Source of the DNA: CBDCFV01 sp965203835
GTDB taxonomy: Bacteria; Chloroflexota; Dehalococcoidia; Lucifugimonadales; UBA3495
Assembly: GCA_965203835.1 (NCBI GenBank)
Contig: OZ241919.1
Span: forward strand, 2,232,001-2,296,000
Reading direction: 5' to 3'
Length of the DNA stretch: 64,000 nucleotides
Part shown: piece after piece, positions 10,601 through 18,865 of the stretch
How the letters are laid out: the number at the start of each line of letters is the position of its first letter
Position numbering within the stretch: the stretch's first letter is position 1
Translations under genes and position numbers: made by a program
Notes under the pieces: generated by a model
Database searches by the model: none
What the model was told of the DNA's origin: nothing
What the model saw: the letters and a program-made list of their open reading frames with translations, nothing else

Positions 10601-11346
10601 TCCTCCTTGATCGGGCCGCCGACATTGAGTCCACTGCCACTATCCGTGACACTGATGGATTTACGCCCCTTCACTTGGCGGTGTGGGGTAATTCCAATCC
10701 GGCCGTGGCCTCTGCGCTACTGGATCGCGGCGCCAATATTGAGGCCAGAACCGATGAGGGCTCGACTCCCCTGCACGTGACTGTGGCCAAGAGTCGGCAT
10801 GGGCTGCGGATGGCCGCCCTGCTGCTGGACCGGGGCGCCGACATTGAGGCCAGGACCAATGACGGTTGGACGGCCCTCCACTTTGCGGCGTCCGTGACCG
10901 GTATCCCCGGTCCTGACCGGGCCGCTTTGTTGTTGGACCGGGGCGCGGACGTCAATGCCAAGGACAATCGCGGCATGACGCCATTGCATTTGGCCTCGCC
11001 CCGATTACACCCAGGAAAGGGTCATTTCAAGGGGATTCAGGAACGCTTGGTTTCCTTGTTGCTGGAGCGAGGAGCCGACACAGAGGCCAGAGATCACGAT
11101 CGCCGCACGCCGTTACTTTGGGCGGGCCGCACGGCGGTAATGGCTTTGCTGCTCGACGCGGGAGCCGATATAGACGCTCGGGGCATCCATGGAACACTCT
11201 TGGAACGACGGGTATATAACACCGAGGTAGCGGAATTTCTGCTGGACAGGGGGGCCGACGTCAGTGGGCTGGACTGTAGTGAAGGCTCCCCTCTCCGGCA
11301 TCGGTACGCTGGCTCCCCTCTCCTCGCCCACCTGTGCCCGTCTTAG
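7666..11346 (+). CDS. Ankyrin-repeat lipoprotein
   Basis: The 1226-residue protein starts with a lipoprotein signal (hydrophobic stretch then AILSC), so it is probably lipid-anchored on the outer face of the membrane. A GGAGG ribosome site at 7651 supports the start. A Pro/Thr-rich linker (residues 30-290) is interrupted by three copies of a two-cysteine motif of the form A-x-x-Y/F-C-x(9-10)-M-x-x-C-M. Next come three short helical repeats containing WVADG/WLNDG (about 290-420). From about residue 480 to the end there are roughly 18-20 ankyrin repeats with the DRGADVNAK...TPLHLA consensus. Ankyrin arrays bind proteins, but the partner is not visible. The three Cys motifs are not a domain I recognise. 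Surface display on the cell is inferred. Confidence 0.85.
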   Translation: MKGLKTLAATAIVGLFAAAILSCGPQTRSPGDTATDAPQTPTFTPSITFAPTIAPTLSPPMTTPSATRAPATPVPQSTPAPEATPIPGSTLAVVSTVSPTGPPAPSPVASKPTSAPDRVPVPTAAPAVFQTKDKARAMAYCLTAGRDRPMADCMAETHIVLPTPAPAAVPPSARTSDMSRALFYCSSRRGDLTMEACMTQVYIPSPGATPASAPVPTPAPTPTPLPTVAPTAFQTADKARATAYCLTQRGGRSMADCMAQTYVVGPTPAPTAATVPVSTPAPAAVLPSVDFPLIMDGMSWSRMEREQPALARVILGLQWVADGVTGNENLAVLYLGHIGRADASLVERILTFPWLNDGATFDTRFFLEQLWKISEQDASLAQRIVGLPWVADGLTDDEIVKLADVRRITLDGITSEEQRSIEQILSAPAPEPTPPPVLHVVTPPAPAAGPTQTPLPGPTPARPGDRLLGGLVQAVLDGASTATVEALLDRGADVNAKGDHGWTALHLAVEHVGIVANALEVATLLLDRGADIEAEDSNGLTPLHLAVKAGQPNAITLLLERGANVDARSNHGKTPLDYAVTKPEIAALLLGRGAAPSHDDLLSALRASPIVLAEIEHLLDQGADVNAKDSNGNTPLHLASSHRVSTPEIAVLLLDRGADVNAGNDNGVTPLHFASTPEIAALLLDRGADVNARSDDGTTPLRSASTPEIAALLLDRGADIDAKPDGGQTPLYAAWNMQKNMALVNLLLDRGANVNVKNGLHRETFLVRAVRDFDVEMITRIVDLGGDVNVKSGIEDNVTPLSAACQRGDPAIIELLLDRGADPNAQGTTTGWSALHVLVMAGHPDDVVIPLINLMLDRGADVDAYAVQGPKKGGGANGTSLHFAVGNYPETSLEVITLLLDRGANVNYKAVELRSITGTPLHVAARFNPDTSVASLLLDRGADLNADIVPEWLEGGETRARPLHYAANFNDNGVKMVNFLLDRAADIESTATIRDTDGFTPLHLAVWGNSNPAVASALLDRGANIEARTDEGSTPLHVTVAKSRHGLRMAALLLDRGADIEARTNDGWTALHFAASVTGIPGPDRAALLLDRGADVNAKDNRGMTPLHLASPRLHPGKGHFKGIQERLVSLLLERGADTEARDHDRRTPLLWAGRTAVMALLLDAGADIDARGIHGTLLERRVYNTEVAEFLLDRGADVSGLDCSEGSPLRHRYAGSPLLAHLCPS

Positions 11347-11506
11347 TACTACAGTTGCAGATCAAGCATGTAGAACAGGCCATCACTTGATGAAGAGGTG
11401 AACTGGTGGCAACGTGCGGGGATGGCGCGTGTGCACATTCATTGTCCACCTACTATAGCAAAGGCATATACCGGGTCCTCACGTCACCGGTTAAGGAGTA
11501 GCGGAA

Positions 11507-14500
11507 GTGACGAAAAAATTATGTCTTGCCTCTCCCAGGCGTTTCCCGTGCCTTCTTGCCATCGCGCTATTCCTGGCGCTCCTGCTGGCGGCCTGCGATG
11601 AGGGCGAAACCGACCTTCCCGTTTCTCCTGACGTGCAGAAGGCCGCCGCCACTGCCGTGGCCGAAAAAGACGTGTCCGAACTGAAGCGCCTTGCGCCCAC
11701 GGCGGCCTACGAGGCAACCCAAGCCGCCTCCAAGCGGGCCCAAGCCACCCCGGAGCCGACGAAAGAGACCTCGCCTGCACCAATTCTGCCAACAGTGGGA
11801 AAGCCCACGACTCCGCAGTCGGTCGACGAGCCGACACCCCCGCCCGGTGCCACCCCAATACCTCCGTCAGCCACCACGCCGGAGACAGACCGGCAGGCGC
11901 TGGCGGCCCTGTACCAAGCCACCGGAGGGGATCATTGGACCAACAATGACGGCTGGATAAGCGAGAAGCCGCTTAAGGAGTGGTACGGTGTCAACACCGG
12001 CGGCAACGGACGGGCCACATCCTTGTCCTTGACTAACAACAACCTCATCGGCCCGTTGCCCCCGGAACTGGGCAACCTGGTCAACTTGCAAACCCTCAGC
12101 CTCAGCAACAACCCGGAGTTGACCGGCGGCATACCCGAGCCCTTCGGAAACCTGGCCAAGCTGAAAACCCTCCACCTCCATGACACCGGAATGAGCGGGG
12201 AGGCGCCAGCGTCCTTGAGGGACTTGTCGAATCTGGAATCCTTGCAACTGCCGGCGCCGTTGTGCCTGCCCAAGGATTTGTCGAGACTCGTTCCCAACAC
12301 AATCGGAGCAGAAATAGACGGATGGGGACATCTCTATTGCCGGGAGTGGGAAGCCTTGGCGGCCTTGTACGAGGCCACGGACGGGGACAACTGGAAGAAC
12401 AACGACAACTGGCTCAGCAGACAACCTTTCTCTACCTGGCATGGAGCGACCTGGAGAAGCAGGACCCTGATTCTTTCCTTCAACAACCTCAAGGGAGCGC
12501 TGCCGCCAGAACTGGGCAAATTGGCGCGGGTCACCGGCTTGCATCTCAACGACAACGGGCTAACGGGCCAAGTCCCGTCTGAGTTGGGCAACCTGGTCAA
12601 CCTCCAAACCCTCAGCCTCAGCAACAACCCGGAGTTGACCGGCGGCATACCCGAGCCCTTCGGAAACCTGGCCAAGCTGAAAACCCTCCACCTCCATGAC
12701 ACCGGAATGAGCGGGGAGGCGCCAGCGTCCTTGGGAGACCTGTCAAACTTGGAATCCTTGCAACTGCCGGCGCCGTTGTGCCTGCCCAAGGATTTGTCGA
12801 GACTCGTTCCCAACACAATCGGAGCAGAAATAGACGGATGGGGACATCTCTATTGCCGGGAGTGGGAAGCCTTGGCGGCCTTGTACGAGGCCACGGACGG
12901 GGACAACTGGAAGAACAACGACAACTGGCTCAGCAGCCAGTCCTTCTCTACCTGGCATGGAGCGACCTGGAGAAGCAGGTCCCTGAATCTTTCCTTCAAC
13001 AACCTCAAGGGAACGCTGCCGCCAGAACTGGGCGATTTGACGCGGGTCACCCAATTGATTCTCAACGACAACGGGCTGACGGGCCAAGTCTCGTCTGAGT
13101 TGGGCAATCTGGTCAACCTGCAAACCCTCAGCCTCAGCAACAACCCGGAGTTGACCGGCGGCATACCCGAGCCCTTCGGGGACCTCTCCGCGCTGAGGAC
13201 TCTCCACCTCCATGACACCGGAATGAGCGGGGAGGTGCCAGGGTCCTTGGGAGACCTGTCAAACCTGGAATCCTTGCAACTACCGGCGCCGTTGTGCCTG
13301 CCCAAGGATTTGTCGAGACTCGTTCCCAACACAATCGGAGCAGAAATAGACGGATGGGGACATCTCTATTGCCGGGAGTGGGAAGCCTTGGCGGCCCTGT
13401 ACGAGGCTACTGACGGCGACAACTGGAAGAACAACGACAACTGGCTCAGCAGCCAGCCCTTCTCTACCTGGCACGGAACGACCTGGAGAAGCAGGTCCCT
13501 GAATCTTTCCTTCAACAACCTCAAGGGAACGCTGCCGCCAGAACTGGGCGATTTGACGCGGGTCACCCAATTGGTTCTCAACGACAACGGGCTGACGGGC
13601 CAAGTCCCGTCTGAGTTGGGCAACCTGGTCAACCTCCAAACCCTCAGCCTCTCCAACAACCCCGGACTTACCGGGTGTGTACCCGCCAGTTTTCAAAGCC
13701 GGTTGACCTCCGTTTCGCTCGATGAAGCCCAGTCCTGCACCGAGGGCACATCCCCGGCCCGGGTGGGACAGCCCGATACCGGAACGCCCACAACCACGTC
13801 GGGCACAGACCCGGCCACTCCCGGAACTCCCACAACCAAACCAGGAACGGACCCGGGCCAGCCGGGAACGCCGACGACGCCAGTAACGGACCCCGTTACC
13901 CCCGGAACGCCCACAACCCAGCCCGAAACCGACCGGCCCGCCCTTGTTGCCCTCTACCATGCCACCGGCGGCGAAGAACACTGGAACGTCAAGTGGCCCG
14001 TGGACAGCGACCCCGGCGATGCTCCCATCTCCGGTTGGTGGGGCGTCGCCACCGGCGGCGACGGCCTTGTAACCGAGCTGGACCTTACCGGCAACAAGTT
14101 GACCGGCCCTGTCCCGGCGGTGGAGCTGGCCCGCCTTTCCGGCCTCAAAAAGGTGTCCCTGGGTGAAAACGGCCTTACCGGCCCAATACCCGCGGCGTTG
14201 GGCGATCTGTCCGGCCTGGAATGGCTGGGGCTCAGCGACAACGGGCTGACCGGCAGCATACCCCGGGGCCTGGCCCGCTTGGCCGGCCTGCGCCACCTGT
14301 TCCTCAGCGACAACAAGCTGACCGGGATAATACCGGTGGAGTTGGGCGGCCTTTCCGCCCTGCAAACCCTGTACATCACCGGCAACCCAATGTACCGCAA
14401 CGCCGTTGGCAACATCGTGGGATGTATCCCCGAGGGGCTGAAGGACGTGCAGAGAGGAGACCTGGAACAGTTCCGAAACGAATTGAATCTCAATTACTGC

Positions 14501-16504
14501 ACCCACTCCCTGGCCCATTCGGACCGGGCGGCGCTGATGGCCCTGTACAACGCCGCGGGCGGCCGTAACTGGAAGGCAAAACTCAACTGGGGCAGCGACC
14601 GGCCCATAGGAGACTGGCACGGCGTCACCATCGACGCCGACAGCCGGGTCACCGGACTGGACCTTCGTGACAACAACCTGAGCGGCATCATATCGTGGGA
14701 ATTGGGCAGCCTGGCCAATCTGGAAGTGCTGGACCTGAGCCGCAACAACCTCAAGTCGGGAATACCCAAAGAGTTGGGCGGCTTGGCCAACCTGGAAGCC
14801 CTGGACCTGAGCCATAACGCCCTGACCAGGGGAATACCGCCGGAGTTGGGTGACCTGCTCGAGCTCCGGGTGTTGCTCCTCAAAGGGAACGGATTGACCG
14901 TCACCATCCCGGCGGAGTTGGGCAACCTTGCCAAGCTGGAGGCGCTGGACCTCGGCAGCAACAGCATCAAGGGAGAAATCCCGGCGGAGTTGGGCAACCT
15001 TGCCAAGCTGCGGTCGATGGCCCTCCAGAGGAACGGGCTGAGCGGGAACGTACCGGCGGGACTGGGCAACCTGGCCGCTTTGAAGGTCCTGGACCTCAGT
15101 GAAAACAGCCTCAACGGGCCTATACCGGCGCGGTTGGGCCGGCTTGTCAAGCTGGAATCGCTGCGGCTGAACAACAACGAGTTGACCGGGCGGGTCCCGC
15201 AGGAATTGGGCAGCCTGTCCAGCTTGAGGAAATTGGACCTTGCCTGGAACGAATTGACGCAACCGATACCGGGGACGTTGGGCAACCTTGTAAATCTGCG
15301 GACAATGGACCTGAGCGGCAACGATCTCACCGGGAGTATTCCGGGAGGCTTCGGCCGCCTCCAGAACCTGGAAGAGCTTTACTTGGTATCCAACAATTTG
15401 AGCGAAGAGATACCGGTGACCCTGGGCAACCTCCGGAAGCTGCAATTCCTGGGGCTGAGCGGCAACAAGTTGACCGGAGAGATTCCGTCGAGTCTGGGGC
15501 AGCTCGCCAACCTTGAGGGACTGTACCTACCGGTCAACAAATTGACCGGAGAGATTCCGTCGAGTCTGGGCGGCCTCGACAAGCTGGTGAGGCTGGACCT
15601 CAACCACAACAACTTGAGCGGTGATATACCCTTGGGATTGGCTAGACTGACCGACCTGCGAATACTGCGCATTCAAGCGAACAGTCCCGGGTTCGGCAAT
15701 GAAGCGTGTATACCGGCGTCCCTGGGGCCGCAACTGGCCCACAGGGGGTACGCCAAGTCCGACCTCGGCGGAGTCCCCTTCTGCGCCCTTCCTTCGCCGC
15801 CCGAAAAACCCGAAGAAGACCCCGACGACGGCTCTCCCTCTGCGGAGACCGACAGGGCGGCGCTGATCGCCTTTTACCATGCTACGGGCGGCCCGACAAA
15901 TTGGAAGGTCAAGTGGCCGGTGGAATCCGACGCGCCTATCGCGGCCTGGCACGGCGTTGTCGTTGACGAAAACGGGCGGGTCATCCAACTGTTCCTGTAT
16001 GACAACGGCTTGACGGGCAACCTGTCGGAGAAGCTGGGCAACCTCGACAAGCTCCAACTGTTGGAACTCGGCGATAACAACTTGACCGTGGTCAATTACC
16101 AGCAGTTGGTCGACTTTCTCCTGAACGTTCAATCGGCATCCTGGAACGTCACCGGCAACAACTTGGTTGCGGCGATAATTCCCAGGACTTCCGTCAACTA
16201 CCTGGAAGTCGTGACAGACCAACTCGACACCGTGAGCGAGGTATTGAAAGCGAACAATCCGGGTGGACGCGGCTGGCGCGTGGCGAAGGGGTTGAGCAAG
16301 GCAAGCTACCTTTCCGATTTCACCATGCATCTGGAGATTATTAACATAGCCATGAATGTGGAAGTGGGTCAACATGAGTCCAATATAAGGTTCGCGCTGG
16401 ACGCATTGGGCGCAACGGACCTGGATGTAACGGACGTATGCTTTTCGTGCAGCCCGGCCGCCAACTGCCTCACGGACCCCAGCAAGCAGGTGTGGGAGTG
16501 CTGA
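11507..16504 (+). CDS. Leucine-rich-repeat lipoprotein
   Basis: GTG start with AAGGAG at 11493. The N-terminus has a lipobox (LLAAC). After a Thr/Pro linker the protein is built of cassettes that open with T-D-R-x-A-L-x-A-L-Y-x-A-T-G-G-x-x-W, followed by LRRs of the plant/bacterial type (L-x-L-x-x-N-x-L-x-G-x-I-P-x-x-L-G). Cassettes start near 11885, 12350, 12865, 13380, 13930, 14515 and 15850. The second to fourth come from a 516-bp tandem repeat and are nearly identical. A second Pro/Thr linker lies at about 13750-13930 (repeated GTPTT). Such LRR lipoproteins are usually surface binding proteins, but the ligand is unknown. The C-terminal 130 residues after the last LRR are not recognised. 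Confidence 0.85.
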   Translation: MTKKLCLASPRRFPCLLAIALFLALLLAACDEGETDLPVSPDVQKAAATAVAEKDVSELKRLAPTAAYEATQAASKRAQATPEPTKETSPAPILPTVGKPTTPQSVDEPTPPPGATPIPPSATTPETDRQALAALYQATGGDHWTNNDGWISEKPLKEWYGVNTGGNGRATSLSLTNNNLIGPLPPELGNLVNLQTLSLSNNPELTGGIPEPFGNLAKLKTLHLHDTGMSGEAPASLRDLSNLESLQLPAPLCLPKDLSRLVPNTIGAEIDGWGHLYCREWEALAALYEATDGDNWKNNDNWLSRQPFSTWHGATWRSRTLILSFNNLKGALPPELGKLARVTGLHLNDNGLTGQVPSELGNLVNLQTLSLSNNPELTGGIPEPFGNLAKLKTLHLHDTGMSGEAPASLGDLSNLESLQLPAPLCLPKDLSRLVPNTIGAEIDGWGHLYCREWEALAALYEATDGDNWKNNDNWLSSQSFSTWHGATWRSRSLNLSFNNLKGTLPPELGDLTRVTQLILNDNGLTGQVSSELGNLVNLQTLSLSNNPELTGGIPEPFGDLSALRTLHLHDTGMSGEVPGSLGDLSNLESLQLPAPLCLPKDLSRLVPNTIGAEIDGWGHLYCREWEALAALYEATDGDNWKNNDNWLSSQPFSTWHGTTWRSRSLNLSFNNLKGTLPPELGDLTRVTQLVLNDNGLTGQVPSELGNLVNLQTLSLSNNPGLTGCVPASFQSRLTSVSLDEAQSCTEGTSPARVGQPDTGTPTTTSGTDPATPGTPTTKPGTDPGQPGTPTTPVTDPVTPGTPTTQPETDRPALVALYHATGGEEHWNVKWPVDSDPGDAPISGWWGVATGGDGLVTELDLTGNKLTGPVPAVELARLSGLKKVSLGENGLTGPIPAALGDLSGLEWLGLSDNGLTGSIPRGLARLAGLRHLFLSDNKLTGIIPVELGGLSALQTLYITGNPMYRNAVGNIVGCIPEGLKDVQRGDLEQFRNELNLNYCTHSLAHSDRAALMALYNAAGGRNWKAKLNWGSDRPIGDWHGVTIDADSRVTGLDLRDNNLSGIISWELGSLANLEVLDLSRNNLKSGIPKELGGLANLEALDLSHNALTRGIPPELGDLLELRVLLLKGNGLTVTIPAELGNLAKLEALDLGSNSIKGEIPAELGNLAKLRSMALQRNGLSGNVPAGLGNLAALKVLDLSENSLNGPIPARLGRLVKLESLRLNNNELTGRVPQELGSLSSLRKLDLAWNELTQPIPGTLGNLVNLRTMDLSGNDLTGSIPGGFGRLQNLEELYLVSNNLSEEIPVTLGNLRKLQFLGLSGNKLTGEIPSSLGQLANLEGLYLPVNKLTGEIPSSLGGLDKLVRLDLNHNNLSGDIPLGLARLTDLRILRIQANSPGFGNEACIPASLGPQLAHRGYAKSDLGGVPFCALPSPPEKPEEDPDDGSPSAETDRAALIAFYHATGGPTNWKVKWPVESDAPIAAWHGVVVDENGRVIQLFLYDNGLTGNLSEKLGNLDKLQLLELGDNNLTVVNYQQLVDFLLNVQSASWNVTGNNLVAAIIPRTSVNYLEVVTDQLDTVSEVLKANNPGGRGWRVAKGLSKASYLSDFTMHLEIINIAMNVEVGQHESNIRFALDALGATDLDVTDVCFSCSPAANCLTDPSKQVWEC
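12095..13660 (+). repeat. 516-bp tandem repeat inside the LRR gene
   Basis: The stretch beginning CTCAGCCTC recurs at 12095, 12611, 13127 and 13643, exactly 516 bp (172 codons) apart. The copies are almost identical in long runs, including synonymous sites. This points to recent duplication or gene conversion rather than old protein-level repetition. The reading frame is preserved throughout. Confidence 0.9.
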
Positions 16505-16689
16505 CGGACCACGTAGGCGATGAAACCGAGGCGACGGTTTGGGGGAATAGGACTCGTCTTCCTTCAGCCCCTTGGAATCAGACTCCGCGGGGTCGCCGTG
16601 GGCGCGGGATTAATCGGCTATGGTCGCCCTAAACCAAAGGACCTGACGATACTGTATAAGTCAAGGAGTCCTGAGCGATGCTTGGGCAG

Positions 16690-17220
16690 AACTACGCAGT
16701 GAGGAGATGACTTCCCGAGCGAATATCGGTTGAGGCAACGGACCACCTCAGCCTTGCTCTTTCCTTCTCCAGTGCGACGACTCGTGCAAGCTTGGCTTCG
16801 CGGGTCGTGCCGAAGTCTGAGGAGAACAATGCGATGGAGAGCAGCGGTAGGTTCGGGGTATCCGCCGCAGTTCAGTCGATGTCTGTGTGTCTTGCCTGAA
16901 GAAGAAGGTATGGGATTGACCCCGCACAGGGAGGCGGTCCGGGTTGCTCCCGACAGCCATGAGAAGGGTCGTCCCTGTGTCCGGCCCTATGCCAAAACTG
17001 TCCACCAAGGTTGGGGCTATCGTCCGCATAAGTCGCTCCGGTTCGGTTTTCAGATCCTTTATTTCCTTGTCGAGTTGCCGGTAATGCCGGGCAAGGAAGC
17101 GAAGAGCATACTTGGCCGCCGCCATGGGTCCGTCGAGAGCACCAGGCGGCCAAGACAGCGGTAGCAAGGAGCTTGAGGGTCTCACGAAGTTCGGCCGGGA
17201 CCGTGCTGAAGGCATGAAGC
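16690..17220 (-). pseudogene. IS110-family transposase relic (C-terminal part)
   Basis: Reading the minus strand from 17220, three pieces of an IS110 transposase follow one another in different frames: AELRETLKLLATAVL, then MAAAKYALRFLARHYRQLD and VDSFGIGPDTGTTLLMAVG (the Transposase_20 helix-hairpin-helix region), and near 16750 RRTGEGKSKAEVVRCL. The last is the usual C-terminal signature of these enzymes. Frameshifts separate the pieces and the N-terminal DEDD domain is absent, so this is a dead fragment. It differs from the intact IS110 gene at 42561. Confidence 0.75.
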
Positions 17221-17898
17221 CAGTCTCATAAAGGGTCAGGCCCGAGCCGAGGCGGCCCGGGATTCCTCATCCCAGTCTCGACCCCTCGAACACTTTGACA
17301 GCCTGCCCAAACCGTCCCGCACCGCCTACGTGCAAGTGAGGCCCCTTTCCTCACCCCTGCCAGTCACCTTTTCTTCTCCCTGCCTGAAGCTATCAAGACC
17401 TTAGGACTCCTTCCATCTATGGGCATATGCCTATACCGGTTCCCGGAACCCTGTCCTGGTAGCGGTTCAAAAGACCATATCGAATATGGGCGTCGGGGCC
17501 TTACCGGGAACGTGGGAGTACGCTTACAGTTACCCGTATGGAAATATGTGTAATTCGCGAGGTGGACTGCCAACCGTTTGGGGCCGGCAGAAGGGGGGCA
17601 GGCAGACCTGCCAGACGGCGAGAGAAGCCGCCGATGAGCAATATTCCCATTGGGTCTATCACGCGCAGCGATCTTGATTGCCACTCTATGGAGGCAGCCG
17701 TGTGCCACCCCGTCACACACCGACCCGCTCCTAACTATCGCTATGTATGTGTTCCTTTGGTCCCGCCATAGGTTGCCCCTGAACCTTTTCCCGCTGCGGA
17801 ATGAGACACATTTGCGTCCTCTTGCAGGTTCAGGGTGGGTCGCCGGTCGTGTGGCAACGGCATCAACATTCTTACCCCGCCTGAAGGGGGCACCTCCT
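17221..17898. other. Intergenic region with one dispersed repeat
   Basis: No convincing gene is visible. Frames reading into the lipoprotein gene at 17899 are open from 17650, but their N-terminus has no signal sequence and no ribosome site, so I treat it as leader. The main content is the structured dispersed repeat at 17413-17492. Confidence 0.5.
17413..17492. repeat. Dispersed 80-bp element with dyad symmetry, copy 1
   Basis: This copy matches 26624-26709, most strongly over the last 25 bases (GGTTCAAAAGACCATATCG and on) and over ATCTATGGGC. It contains GGCATATGCC, GGTTCCCGGAACC and CCATATCGAATATGG, all self-complementary. Both copies lie near decayed insertion sequences, upstream of exported-protein genes. 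A miniature mobile element or a shared regulatory RNA could explain it. Confidence 0.6.
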
Positions 17899-18819
17899 AT
17901 GTCCAGACGCAGGCTTATGGCATTGCTACTTGTTTCTGTTGTCAGCCTCGTTGCCCTGTCCTGTCAAGCTGACTCACCCCCGCCGAGTCCCGTAGCAATC
18001 GCCACTGAACCGTCGCCTACACCCACGCCGCCCCCGACCGATACCCGTGTACCGACGTGGACGCCGCAACCGACATGGACTCCATACCCCACGTACACCG
18101 CGCTACCGACTGACACACCCCTACCAACGTCAACGCCTACCCCGGTCCCGACGGATACGCCCTTACCCACTGCAACTCCAACATCAGCCCCTACACCCAC
18201 GCCGGTGCCAACACCCACGTTCACACCGCCGCCGCCCACGGCGACACCGTTGCCCACGGATACCCCAATGCCAACCGCCACAGCGGTCCCGACTGCCATG
18301 CCCACACCCACTCCGACGCCAACGCCTCGTCCCACCGCTACACTCAGACCAACACCTACTGCCACGCATACACCGTGGACGACACGCCAACCAAGAGACA
18401 GCTACAGCATTTCCATACCTGCCAATTGGGTCAAGAGCCATGACTCTGGCAATTGGGTGGATTACACCAGTCCCAATGGCAACGTCCAACTGACCATCCA
18501 CGCCTATCACACGAGTACTGGCTGGAAACCCGGCAACACCGTTGAGAAGTTCGCCAAGGGTGCGTTGTCCACTTATGAGGACCGTCCATCATTCCGCATA
18601 TTATCAATGGACTCCGTGTTCCCGGCAGTGAAATTGATATCCAAGTACGAGTATGACGGCAAGGAGGGCCGCTGTGACGTAAGGGGATATGGCCTGCACC
18701 TGCTACAACCGTTGGACAGTTATTGGGTGAACTTGCGCATCTGCACCAGCGCAATGGACAGGTACGACGAGGCGTTCGCAGACAAGGTGCTGACAAGCTT
18801 CATACACAAGGTTAGATGA
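17899..18819 (+). CDS. Lipoprotein with long Thr/Pro linker and C-terminal globular domain
   Basis: I start at the ATG giving MSRRRLMALLL, which creates a clear lipoprotein signal (LVALSC). The in-frame extension upstream lacks one. Residues 25-150 are a Thr/Pro-rich spacer in which T-P and P-T pairs recur, typical of Chloroflexota surface lipoproteins. The last 145 residues (YSISIPANWVKSHD onward) form one compact domain that resembles PsbP/DUF1795-type folds by its opening Y-S-I-x-x-P-x-x-W; this match is weak. The HtrA-like protease gene follows 46 bp downstream and may be co-transcribed. Function unknown. Confidence 0.75.
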   Translation: MSRRRLMALLLVSVVSLVALSCQADSPPPSPVAIATEPSPTPTPPPTDTRVPTWTPQPTWTPYPTYTALPTDTPLPTSTPTPVPTDTPLPTATPTSAPTPTPVPTPTFTPPPPTATPLPTDTPMPTATAVPTAMPTPTPTPTPRPTATLRPTPTATHTPWTTRQPRDSYSISIPANWVKSHDSGNWVDYTSPNGNVQLTIHAYHTSTGWKPGNTVEKFAKGALSTYEDRPSFRILSMDSVFPAVKLISKYEYDGKEGRCDVRGYGLHLLQPLDSYWVNLRICTSAMDRYDEAFADKVLTSFIHKVR

Positions 18820-18865
18820 CCGCTGTTGAAACAGACCAGACCAAACGCCTATAAGGAGTGCAACC

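Noticed and set aside
12095..13660. Assembly artefact as sole explanation for the 516-bp repeat
   Set aside because: Copies differ at scattered bases and the frame is kept in all, so at least most copies are real; copy number remains unproven.
13280..15445. 721-codon open frame on the minus strand opposite the LRR gene
   Set aside because: It mirrors the repetitive LRR codons, lacks a ribosome site and signal, and its low-complexity Q/R/G content is typical of antisense frames in GC-rich repeats.
17650..17898. N-terminal extension of the lipoprotein at 17899
   Set aside because: The extension is arginine-rich and moves the signal peptide inside the protein; the ATG at 17899 gives a normal lipobox.
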